Part shown: piece by piece, positions 23,764 to 34,600 of the stretch
How positions within the stretch are numbered: position 1 is the first letter of the stretch
Layout of the letters: every line of letters starts with the position of its first letter
Assembly: GCA_030248215.1 (NCBI GenBank)
Contig: JASANG010001546.1
Location: forward strand, 124,001 to 188,000
DNA length: 64,000 bases
Reading direction: 5' to 3'
Source: Enoplolaimus lenunculus
Taxonomy: Eukaryota; Nematoda; Enoplea; Enoplida; Thoracostomopsidae
Translations under genes and position numbers: made by a program
The notes under the pieces: generated by a model
Told to the model about the DNA's origin: nothing
The model's input: only the letters and a program-made list of their open reading frames with translations
Database searches by the model: none

Positions 23764-24176
23764 CAGGTTACAACCGGAATTGCAATTTACCGGAACCGGA
23801 ATTCGAAAAAATTACCGGAAACGGAACCGGAAGATGAAAAACACATGCCACTGGAAAATTCATTTAATTTTCTTTTTTGCAATATTATTGGTGAAATAGG
23901 GCTTAATTGGAGATTGGTATTCACTTTATCTGCTGTATTTTAGATTTTCATAATTCACGGAAGCGAAATCTAACTTGGATGGTTTATTTTCGACAATTGT
24001 CAAGGTTTGTATACTATGCTAATGAAATCTAATTTTTATCGTCATGTTTTGGTAAAATATCTTAATTTCAGCCGACCAAATTTTTTACACGGGAATTTTC
24101 AATTCCGGTAAAAATGTACCGGAACCGGAACCAGATGGTGAAAAAATGCTGGAACCGGAATTCCGGTTGCACCCTG
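23764..24176. mobile_element. hAT-like MITE, family C
   Basis: Ends CAGGTTACAACCGGAATT and AATTCCGGTTGCACCCTG with CCGGAACCGGAA arms. Perfect 8-bp duplications ATACACTG at 23756-23763 and 24177-24184. Confidence 0.88.
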
Positions 24177-24184
24177 ATACACTG

Positions 24185-26451
24185 CCATAATATTTTTCAC
24201 TGTTACAAAAACAATGGATTATATATACGTAATGGTCACACTGCGATCGGATATTCATGGAACCGTGGCTGAATATTGCATTTTTAAATGAACCGAATGT
24301 TAACCTGATTAATTGCTAGCTTGTATTTTTCGTTCTATTTCAGCTAGTGAAAAACTTAAGTTTTACTTGTTCGAAAAAATCGCATCAAGATTTTAAACAT
24401 ACACGTATGTCCACTTGTCAAAATCAGTTTTATGGTATATATTCGAGACCACAAAGCGTGAATACCCGGTATCTGGTGGTAGGTTTATACCATAAACCGA
24501 AACCGGATACGGATATCGGGTATTGCCAACCGGAACCGGATATCCATTCGTACACCGGTAATTGGTGAATGGCTTAGGAACAAACACACACAAGACATTA
24601 AAGTAAAATTATTTAACACTTGATGGTTGAAGCATGCTTCATATGTTAAGTCGTTTAATATCATGCTTACAGCAACAGCCCAATGTTGAACAAAACATTA
24701 TTCAGCAGAAAAATGTGCGAGCTATATGTCTTATTTTGACTCAATACGTCAAGGCGAGACTTGGAATCCGACCTTGGGGCTTGACCCCACATTCGCTGAG
24801 CAATGCGGTTGTTGGAACGATATAGTGTAGTTCCCGAATAAAGAAACATGAATAGAATTTTTGTAATTTTTAGACGAAACAACAAAACTAGATAGGCATA
24901 CGTACGCAATTACCAGTACGCACGTAGAAGACTGTGTTCTATTTTATTATATACAAACTTGTACGGCTTCATCACCAAATTAGTATATGTATATCTTTAA
25001 TTCGCGAATTCGAAAAAACAATGTTTTTCGGAAACTTTTACCGAAAAAAGAACAATATAAATTAGCTATTTTCTTAGTGACTAGCAACAAATAATAATAT
25101 ACGTACCTATAGTGTTTAGTGGCTAGAGTTGCGCCGGCCAAGCCCAAAAACGGATCCAGCAAAGTTATGGAGAGTCGCTGAGCAACGTATAGCAGCGGTT
25201 AGAAAAAGCAGTGGGTCATGGTGACCCAACAACGTGTCAACATGGGCAGTTGGCCTGGCTACTGTGCAGATGTCGATTTTTAGTTCGCTGCATTAATTGC
25301 TGATGGATAGTTTGTTCCGAAAAATCTATCGCGTTTCATGCAAATACGAACATTTCTCGGTGAACCAATGTACATAAGAACGGGAATTTTCACAGTTTTA
25401 TAACAAATTATTCGTAATCACTCAAATCTTGGAAGCTTTGTCCTCGAGAAAAATTGTTTTTTCGAAATGAGTGTTTTTACAATATATAAGTTTAATTTTG
25501 GTATATTATAAAATGTTTCTGATACGTTTTCGCAAAGCTTGATGATGAAATATATAGCTGAAAATTGGCTTAAACTATTGTTTGGCAAGAGTTCTAAAAA
25601 GTATGCAGTAATTCGGTGATGAAAATTATTTCTAATTCCGGTTCCTGTTCCGGTTCAAATCCGGAATTTCAACATTCGGAGTCCAAACGCATTTTGGTTA
25701 TTTCAAATTTCATACACGAGCCTATTCATTTATCGAAATAAACAAACTTCCGAATACAAAATATAATTTTTGCCAAAAGTAGTTCTGGGGAACAACCCCC
25801 ACCTTTTCCGCCGCGGGCGCTGGGTCGCAAACGAAAATTTATTTTTTTCAGTAATATACAACCTTAAATGTCTAAGGTCTTGTTTACACTGTTAATTTAG
25901 AGATAACTGACGGTATTACAGAAGCATGCAGCAGCTTCTTAAAACTACAAAACTGTTTCTTTTATTCTGCAATACAATGAAATTGGTGGTAGTCGTTATC
26001 GGAAACGAAAATGCTTATAACAAAGTAGGAATACGTAAGTAACCACGATAACAGTAACATTGGTGCAAATTTAAATTACATGACCGTTTAAGGCAAATTT
26101 TACAATTGCAAACAAAAAACACGTTTTGTATCAAGTTGTCAAAAAATTTTTGACTATGAGCTTAAAACGCGAAATTTGGCTGCAGCAATTTCACTGACAA
26201 AGAACTACTATGATACGGTCTTCAAGATCCCTGTTAGAAGTTTTACACAAATTTTGGGATCACGTGGCAAATGTAACCTCTTTCCTATTGCATTCAAGTC
26301 AAGCATGCTACAATGCACCATTGAATTAAAACAACTCCTTACACTGGAATATATACGTATATATTAGGTGCACATCAGGGCGCGACCGGATATCCGGATC
26401 CGGTTTAATACACGGCAAATCCGGTATCCGTATCCGGTATAGAGCTACAGG
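24185..26451. other. Intergenic, decayed repeats
   Basis: Fragments of CCGGATATCCGG/GGAACC-type arms at about 24460-24570, 25630-25690 and 26376-26445. No gene recognised. Confidence 0.45.
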
Positions 26452-26740
26452 CAGGGTGCAAAGCGAAACTGGTATATATGTATGAACAATTCTAATATTC
26501 ATCCAGTGTGTCTGTTGGCTTACAAATGTTTTTTTTGGTTTGTGTAAAACTAACCTACAATCAATTATTGTTATGTTCAACATAAGACGACAGTTTTGGG
26601 TGTTTGGATCGAGAGAACGTTTTGCAACTTATCACAAGAAGTATGATTAAAAATTCCAACTCCGATTGAATGTGGAATCGGAATCGAAACTCGTTTTGAA
26701 TCGGAATTCTAATCGGAATCGCATTTTCGGTTGCACCCTG
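26452..26740. mobile_element. Family C-like MITE
   Basis: CAGGGTGCAAAGCGAAACTG ... CATTTTCGGTTGCACCCTG, arms of AATCGGAATCGGAAT. No clean target duplication; possibly part of a nested cluster with 26376-26445 and 26755-27152. Confidence 0.6.
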
Positions 26741-26754
26741 CCTATCGATTACAC

Positions 26755-27152
26755 GGTCCAACCGGAATTCCGATTTTAATTTAAAACGAGTTCCGATTCT
26801 GATTTTGATTGCACAATCAATCGGAATTAAAATTTTGACATTTTAATTTTAGGCCTACTTGTTGTGATAGGTTGCATAAAAATTCTGCATCATTTATCTA
26901 TTATATTGTTTTCGATGAGTTAACTTATCAATAATTGATCGTAGTTTAGCATTACGGAACCAAAAAATGATTGACAATTTAATGCAATGTTTTTGAGAAT
27001 ACGTAGTTGCCAGTCAACAGATACCCAAATCAATATTATACTTGTAATAGAAATTATGCGGATAGCCACAATTTCTAGTTCCGATTCCGTGTTCGATCCC
27101 GGTGTAAATTTGCTGTTCATTTTCCGGTGTAATTCAGTTCTGCTTTGCACCC
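26755..27152. mobile_element. Family C-like MITE, diverged
   Basis: Starts GGTCCAACCGGAATTCCGAT and ends CTGCTTTGCACCCTG. Flanks are not clearly duplicated. Confidence 0.5.
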
Positions 27153-29117
27153 TGTCGGATAGTTACGCCGGATACGTATTTGTGGTGCCGGTCTCGCGAT
27201 ACAAATTTGCTTTTTGCACGTGAACGTGTTCAACATCTTGCGATGATTGCCTTTCTGGTCAAATCAAGATCATTAGTTTTGATACGCTGAAGTAAAAACG
27301 AAAAATACAAGCTAACCATTAATTCTAATTCAGTAAACATATATATACACTATTGTGAGACACAAATACTTCAGCCAGTGCATAAATTTATATATTCAGA
27401 TGCTATCCGGCTCCAGCAAATAATTCACTATCCGTATCCGATTGCGGTTCACGGCAAAATAATATCCGGTGGCACCCTTCTGCACACGTATGGCAATCTT
27501 TTTTGCTTTACAAACACTTACCGTGTACATATACAGACAACGATTTCGAGTTCTAAGTTTCTACAAGCCGGTCATAACCAAAAAACCAAAAGCCTGCACA
27601 AAAATTTAACAGCAATTTGTGTAAAATTGTTTACTGTAATAAGCTGAATCTGAAAAACGAAAGAAAAGTAACTCACCGTTCTTGAGGCTATATTACCGTA
27701 GCGCTGTCAAACATTGATCATGGAAAGTGCGTACTCCACTGGGAGAACGAAAAAGCAAAATCTCAACGCCACTAATGCAAAAACAACCAAATATTATGAA
27801 AGGAAGACATTAAACCAATAAATATTACACGTTAGCATTACATACAAGCATTGTAGTACTACATATATTGTATAAGTACGACCAAGACATTTAAGATCAT
27901 TAGGTACATATGTACTTACGAGTAATCATTGCACGCACAACATTGTATTTATACTATTTTCACTTACTTCTAAAACAAACGAGAGAAAATGAAGTTATGA
28001 ATGGTGCAACACTGTGACACATAACAGTACATCATAGAAACTATAAATTGTTATATATCAATCCGCGGTGCATCCTTTAAAGGTTCAGTGCAGTTGTATA
28101 CCTATATAACCGTCAGACGTAGAGGTAGTGTCGCCTTTGTGATAACTCAAAAACAAAATTTTTTTGGACATGCTAGGTCTGGTGCCAGTATCCTCAAATG
28201 AGTATAGCACATATCACCAGCTGGTCATAGGTCTTGTATTGTTCGAACTAGTGAATGATAAACTTTGAAATTAAGCATATTTGCACTCGCTCAACAAATG
28301 AGTAATGTTAAAATCCGCAACTAAATTCGCAACTGAACTAGTCTGCTTGTTTGAAAATCTATTAATTGGAAATAGGTGCTACGCACAGGTTAGAACACAG
28401 CTCCAGGCTATAGTTAAAAAATGCAAACACGAACCAATAACACATATACCACAAAATCAAGTAGCTATATCACCGAGTAGTTAAATTATATCCACACTTT
28501 TTATGAATAGTAAGTGTGCAGAAAGTATTATGATACCCATTCAGGAAAAGAAAGCTCCTAAGTCCTAGAATTTTCAATTTTGCGTGCAAAAGTCCAAATC
28601 TAAACTTTTAAACTACAGACTTGTCACACATTTTATAAAGAACTAACGAACCAACCAATATTTAAACAATCATCACAGACGCAATTGCTGCCTGAAATAA
28701 CTTTCGGTCAATTCACAATAAATTCAATAATGCTTTTGTACTTCAATTGAACACAGACATCATTTGCTTGTAAGTTTAAATTCGTTATTACCCAGCATCA
28801 CATCATCGCCATTTAAACAAGGTTCCTTTACTAGCGGCAAAATGTAACAGTTCGCCCCTCCAGGGGTTACCAATTTGTCAAAAAATTCGATAAAAAAAGT
28901 TGTCTCTTTTCTGACTTAAGTCCAAAATAAGCTGAAGTCTGAGCCCGACTTTAGTATCTTCAATTGCTAAACCTCGACAGTCTACAAGCCTGTCTCTAAC
29001 TGATGATGGATTGCTATTAGCATTCCCTAATTTTAAACATTTAGCTAGTACGTGACAACGAAATTAAAGTTAAATTAAAGACTCATATTGGCAATTACGT
29101 AAAGCGGCTGTGTCCAA
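27153..29117. other. Intergenic; family G copy at 28180-28410
   Basis: A CCGGCTCC/ATCCGG fragment lies at 27405-27480. A family G MITE copy (GTATCCTCAAATGAGTATAG ... GGTGCTACGCACAGG) lies at about 28180-28410. A possible minus-strand splice donor (GTGAGT, near 27677) could mark an untranslated first exon of the CAAP1-like gene, but nothing confirms it. Confidence 0.4.
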
Positions 29118-29863
29118 CAGGGATGGGCAATCTCGATCTCGATCTCGGCAAGTCTCGTGACTAGGATGGCCTCGGTCTCGGTCTTGGTCTCACTTTTTTC
29201 ACCCTCGGCGATTGCAAACCGAAATTAAAGAGGTGAAAAACGATAAGCAGTCACAAAAATTTTCCTTACATCGCAGCTTTGGCCCATACGTACTTGTGCA
29301 TTTCGCCTTCCAACACAGGCAGCGAACAATTGTGTAGCACCGCTACCTCGTTATAAAGCACTTTGAGAAACAGAATGATCCCTTCAGTTACACAAAATTC
29401 TATTTTTGAAAGCAAACTCAAAACGCTTTGATTTTATTGTGACAATGCACAAATAGTATTATGGGTCACCCACATTTATAACGTTACGATATGTTAAAAA
29501 GCTACCAAGCTATTCGGTTTGCCTGGAGCAAAAACAACACTATAGCTCTGGATTAGGGATTGTACCGAGGGTGTTTTGAGACAGTATGATTTGTAGCGAG
29601 CATCGTCGAAGGGAATGGCAACAGTAGCTAAGTGGAAAATAAAGCAAAAAACTTAATTTTGGCGGCGATTTATTAGTTTAATGGTATGAAGCTACAATTT
29701 AAAGCAGATAAAAATATTCAAAAACATCTCATATTTGTTTTCGGTACCGTTAAAAATTGACCGAGACCGAGACCAAAAGTCTCGGTCTCGGTACGTAAGT
29801 TGGGTCTCGGTCTCGGTATGTTGGATCTCGGTATCGGTTTTTGACCGAGACCGCCCATCCCTG
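29118..29863. mobile_element. hAT-like MITE with CAGGGATGGGC ends
   Basis: Inverted ends CAGGGATGGGC and GCCCATCCCTG. Arms of repeated GGTCTCGGTCTCGG. Perfect 8-bp duplications GTGTCCAA at 29110-29117 and 29864-29871. The interior (746 bp total) has no transposase frame. Confidence 0.9.
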
Positions 29864-30076
29864 GTGTCCAAGTTTTAAAACAAGCCAAATTTCGACAGAA
29901 AGAGAGGCTTCCTGCGTGTAATAGAGCATTTGCCTACAGATCCCCTTTAACCGTTTTTTTCAGCTACATAAGAAAGATGTCCTAATTCTTGACCACAGCA
30001 CGTTCGGGACGATTCCTTTCTCCGAGGTACTGCGAAGATACATGGTTTTTTCTTCTTAGTTTTTTCCGAAACATAT

Positions 30077-30149
30077 GGCCGCGCCGGGAATTAGACTTCG
30101 GACCTCTCGCTCGCGAGTCAAGCGCGCTACTCATTACGCCAGGCAGCCG
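30077..30149 (-). repeat. tRNA-like head, probably of a SINE
   Basis: The minus strand runs GGCTGCCTGGCGTAATGAGT, then GCGCGCTTGACTCGCGAGCG, then GAGGTCC..AATTCCCGGCGCGGCC. This has tRNA-like A-box spacing, an anticodon-like hairpin and a complementary acceptor end. The T-loop (normally GGTTCGAATCC) is degraded, so it is not a working tRNA gene. The downstream minus sequence to about 29900 may be the SINE body. Confidence 0.45.
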
Positions 30150-30224
30150 ATGTTTTAATTTTCACTAACGCTGTACGTGCACGTGTATGTATGTCTTTTT
30201 GCATTACACACACTGTGTACATAC

Positions 30225-30740
30225 ATAGACAAGACAAGACAAGAAGTTTATTTGGACCGAAAGCACGACAAAATATGCATTTAGTATAAATAGTACAAAC
30301 ACAGCCAAGTTGACAAAATCATTGAATGTGTGCAATACACCCAAATAAAGGAAAAGGTTAGAAAGAGAGTATGCCATACTTATATCTAACGTGGCAAATT
30401 CTGTGATGAGTGCTGGAGGAAGGGGTTGATCCAAAAATGACAAATCACCAGTTTTAATTGTGATGAAGGTATGCTTTTAGGTCTACCTGTTTCAAAAGAG
30501 TTTTAAATGATCATACGCTCTTTGCCTCCACGAAGGGTTTATTTGAGACAAACTCTGGAAGTGAGTTCTAGACGTTAACTACTCTAAAACAAAATAAATG
30601 AGTTAAAAAATTTGTTCGAAACTTTCTTTTTTCGAGTTTCATAGGATGTCCTCCGGTTTGTGAGACGTTAGATAACTTGAATAACTTTGAACACGCATCA
30701 ATCTCCTCATTCAATATCTTATCTACTGTAGTAAGTTTGG
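30225..30740 (-). mobile_element. 5'-truncated LINE copy with pentamer tail
   Basis: Contains the ORF2 end described at 30454-30735, a short 3' UTR, and a 3' tail of TTGTC-type pentamers (plus-strand GACAAGACAAGACAAG at about 30227-30245). Ending in a short tandem repeat instead of poly-A is usual for CR1/L2-like LINEs. It lies about 165 bp upstream of the XPO5 start codon. Confidence 0.75.
30454..30735 (-). pseudogene. LINE (non-LTR retrotransposon) ORF2 C-terminal fragment
   Basis: On the minus strand one frame reads EIDACSKLFKLSNVSQTG, then GHPMKLEKRKFRTNFLTHLF, then FRVVNV-NSLPEFVSNKPFVEA and SFKTLLKQVDLKAYLHHN before a stop (plus 30454-30456). RGHxxKL..K...TN...F..RVVNxWNSLP is the standard end of reverse transcriptases of CR1/L2/Jockey-like LINEs. 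Two in-frame stops interrupt it (one replaces the W of NVWNSLP). It is a 5'-truncated, dead copy. Confidence 0.85.
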
Positions 30741-30904
30741 AAATGCTACACCACGCATACCAACACTACCTAGGCTGCCGTCAGCATTTGCTAGTCCGAT
30801 GTAAGTAATTTCCGGTCATCACCATAACCAACTTAGTTTCAACAGTTGAGATTTCGATTCGGAGCTGTAGTATTTTTGGTAAATTATAGAATTTTTTATT
30901 TTTA

Positions 30905-31693
30905 ATGGAATCAAAACGCATTGAAATAGAACAGTTGCTGAACAAAATCTATTCTCCAGATACTTCTGCACTTGACAGAGCGTCTGCTCATACGTTGTTA
31001 GATCAGTTTGCTGGTCACGAAGACACTAATGCTGTGCTTGGTACTGCTATTGTATTGTTGCAAGCGGACAATGAAATGTGCCGGCATTTTGCGCTACAGG
31101 TTAGGGTGAAGTAGGTTTTTATTACGTAACTGTTGCTAACTGTTTTTGTATTAGTTTTTTAAACTGATTGCGCGTGCTAATTACGTGCTTAGCAATGCTG
31201 TCCACCATCTTGGTCTCGATGTAATAACGGGTAATTTGAACTCATCATATCATATTACGTGTGAATATGTTAGTTCTATTTTCTGTATATATAGTATAAG
31301 TATATATAGTATATGTATATGTTCTAGACTATTGAAAACATAATCAAATTCAAATGGCCTGAACTAACAGTCGACGCACGACAACGTATCAAATCAGTGA
31401 TTATGAACAATGGGTCCAACTGCTTTGTTAGTTCAGCAGTAACACATTCATCATACATTCGACTACGTGTTGAGTCTATTGCCCGATGTGTTGTTGAAAT
31501 GATCAAAAAGGAATGGCCTCAGAATTGGCCAAGTTTACTAACGGAGTGTGAAAGTATGGCTTGCGTTCCTGGTACAAGTACAGGAACGTCTGCAGGAGCT
31601 GTTGTTGTACTAATGGCGTGGACACGACTAATTGAAGACGTATGTTTGTTGAGAACATTCGAAGACAAGCGACGCTCAAATGACTTGAAATTG
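30905..31693 (+). CDS. XPO5: XPO5 exons 1-2 (N-terminal, Ran-binding end)
   Basis: Exon 1 (30905-31099, 65 codons, ends MCRHFALQ) is followed by donor GTTAGG. Exon 2 (31328-31693, 122 codons) starts TIENIIKFKWPEL after TTCTAG and ends RRSNDLKL before GTCAGT. Joining HFALQ directly to TIENIIKFKW reproduces the human order HFGLQILEHVVKFRW, so the open stretch at 31141-31215 is intron, not exon. The N-terminal repeats are where RanGTP binds in this family. Confidence 0.9.
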
Positions 31694-34600
31694 GTCAGTT
31701 TATTTCTGTAAAACCGAGGTTATCTGTAGTCTATCGACGCAAAAAATACTCGTTATACAACTGAATGCGTTCTGGGCAGAAAAAAATACTCAGTATGATT
31801 TGCATTCTGGCGTCTGTTCTTGCTATTTAAGACTGTCTAAACTTAGGAAAATGTTTGGTTGTTTTTTCTGAAGTTGAATTGTTAACCGGTTTAGGTTTAA
31901 AGTTATCTGGATTATTGTCCGATTTTGTATGCTTTACAGAACAGATCTAAAAATTTCTTTTGACAAATTGCTCTTGGCCCTGTGAGCATTCAAGGATTTA
32001 GTTGAAAACATGGCTTCACGATTAAGGAAGATCTTCCTCTTGTCCAACAGTTTGGATTGTGTAATATATGGTTATTGCAAGGCTTGACCAGAATCTACTG
32101 TCTAATAACCGGAACCGGTTGGTCAAAACATGTCGATAAATGCAGGCTAGCTGTATTTATTTTGCAATACGCACACATTTACTGAAAGTGGTTACAAAAA
32201 GAGGCAAAGCGAAGTGTTCCGGTTCCATTTCGTGTTTATCATAATGAAACCGGAACCTGCTTAACCGAAATTGAATTTCCAGCCGAAACCAGGTTTATTT
32301 TTTTGTTTTTATGGCTTAAAAGATGCATACGGGTTTCTGATCAAGATATCTACGCAGTTAACTTCACAGTCGATCGAATTGATTTGTAATGCTGCACTTG
32401 AGTTTGCAAACGACGCTAATTTCATGACCGCGGAAGCTGGGTTAATTCTGTTGTCGCGTTTGCTCGAAGTCACGCCAAAATCTGCGTACGGAGATTGCGT
32501 TTGGTTTATACAATTATCAAAATTACTTTCGTGGAACAATAAAATGGATGCGAATAAGATGCGGCCTATCACCAAATTGGTTTCGGAAGTCCTTGTTGCG
32601 TTTAGTTATTCGACCAAAGGTGGCAAAGAAAGCGAACCGGAGCACGAATGTTTGATGGTAATTTTTGAACAAGAGTCGCTCACTCCTGTATTGGGATATA
32701 TCAGGTGGGCAGTCGCGCAAGAGTACGACGAAGTTAGGAGTGAAGTCGTTTGTAATTTGCTGTCGATGATTGATAATTTGAGTGACCGTTTGGAGTATAT
32801 TGACAAGCGTTTAAGTTTAACAGGGGAGGCAGCTCAAGTTCCGACGATGTTTGATCAATATATTGATTGCTTGTTTACTGTGGCAGTACATCCGTTTTTG
32901 ACTTACCGACAGTCTACACTGGGTACCATATTGAAAGTTTTGAAATATCGCCGTTTGTTAGAGAATGAAACGCTTATATCGATGATTTGTGATAGAGCTT
33001 TTGGGAGCTTAAAAGCTCTGCTTATTTTTAGATCATTTAGTGATCTAAGTAGCTCTGGTGTAGGGACCGAGCCAGAAGCTTCATCAGTGGTCGCTAAGTC
33101 GTATTTCGTGAACGGGTACGAAAGCGAAGAAGAGTACGCGGCAGAGTTTTACGGAGCTCGGGCAAAAGCAATTGCGATGCTTGGAGTGCTATTGGAGTAC
33201 AAACCTCAACGAGTCGTAACATTTTTGATTAGTTGGCTGGAGGAATTAGTGGTAAGGCAGGCAGAGGTAAATGCGAGCGAGCTGTTAGCGGTTGGCAAAA
33301 CATTAGAGCATGTAGTGCCTGGATTTGTCAATAGCCAGGCATATATTACAGGGTACCCTTCGAAAGATGTGTTCATCACAGCCCTTGACCGACTGCTAGC
33401 TATGTTTGACGTGTTTAGAGCCGATGGGAAGTTAGGACACTGTGAGCGTGTGTTAGATATGGTTTTGGTTTGGTTGCATTTTTGTTACGATCGACCCAAT
33501 GCGGCGTCTGCAGTGATCGAAAAGCATTTGAGTTGTTTAACGATTGGAACTGATGACGGTAAGTGCTCCCGGCTGTGAGTTATATTTTTCGGAACCGGGT
33601 TTTAAAAACAAAACCAGATATTTAAACTGAAATAGACTTTTAACTGGTTTGGAGGGAAAGAATTTGAACAATGGAGTGGAATGGATTACGTAAGTTGTTT
33701 TCTGTGAACAAGGCTTGTATATACTATATATAGCTGACTGACATCTTCTGAATTTTTGGCTGGTTTTTGGAGCTTAATTTTTTTAATAATTAATTTTGCC
33801 CAATAAAATTTAATTATATGTAATACAGTTTGAAATCAAACGTATCAAAATACAACGAAACGGTAAGCTAAAATTTCAGCAAAAACTTGAACGGCTAAAA
33901 ATAGTATTTGTGAAAGCAGCGGATCTTTAACTGTTGAGACACTTTAGTAACCGTCTTACATTGAATTTGTACATTGTACTTTGATGTTTCAAAGCGGTTT
34001 CCCGTACCAAATCTCCGTTTGAGGGAGAGTAAGATATTTTTCGATATTTTATGTAGAATTTGTAGGATTGTTTTTGGGTAAAATAGGGGTTTTCTTTTTC
34101 TAAAAACTTGCTGAAATTTATTGAAAATGTTCTGGAAAGGCGAACTCAAATTTTTGTTTAATTTAGATCCGAAAGCACGTGATGTTCGTCTTACCGCAGG
34201 CCACCGTCTTATTCGAGTATCAGTGAGTCACGCTCTGCTTTTATTGCCTTATTTTGAGCTGTTACATAGTGCTTTTACACAAATCAACGATCCTCAGTAT
34301 TATTTGTTGAAAGCGTTTTTCGTTGAAGCACTGATTGTTTTGGGTGGAAAAATTGTTGATGACGTGATGTATGACGAATTCATTTCGAAGCTGGTCCCGT
34401 CGTTTGTCGTTCCCATGACATCAGAGCCAATCATATCGCAGCTTGGAAGTACACAAAAGTTTGCTGAATATATTGGTTTGACTCAAGCGGCCAGTTTGTT
34501 TCTTGATGAAGCTACAGGATCAGGGACAATGTTTGCCGAAAGAAGGTTTCAGCTTAGGTTTGTTGTAAGCTCATTTGGCGCAGTTGCAAGGCGATGGACT

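Noticed and set aside
30077-30149. Functional tRNA gene
   Set aside because: The T-arm and loop are degraded and the B box does not match consensus; kept only as a SINE-like remnant.
30204-30443. Minus-strand frame of 79 codons
   Set aside because: Lies in the LINE 3' UTR and tail, out of frame with the reverse-transcriptase fragment.
31141-31215. Open stretch reading FFKLIARANYVLSNAVHHLG as an XPO5 exon
   Set aside because: Exon 1 joined to 31328 gives the conserved HFALQ-TIENIIKFKW order; this piece would interrupt it.
32125-32190. KCRLAVFILQYAH, faintly like human XPO5 NCRVGVAALNTL
   Set aside because: No usable GT donor in phase, and it lies inside a GGAACCGG repeat; judged coincidental.
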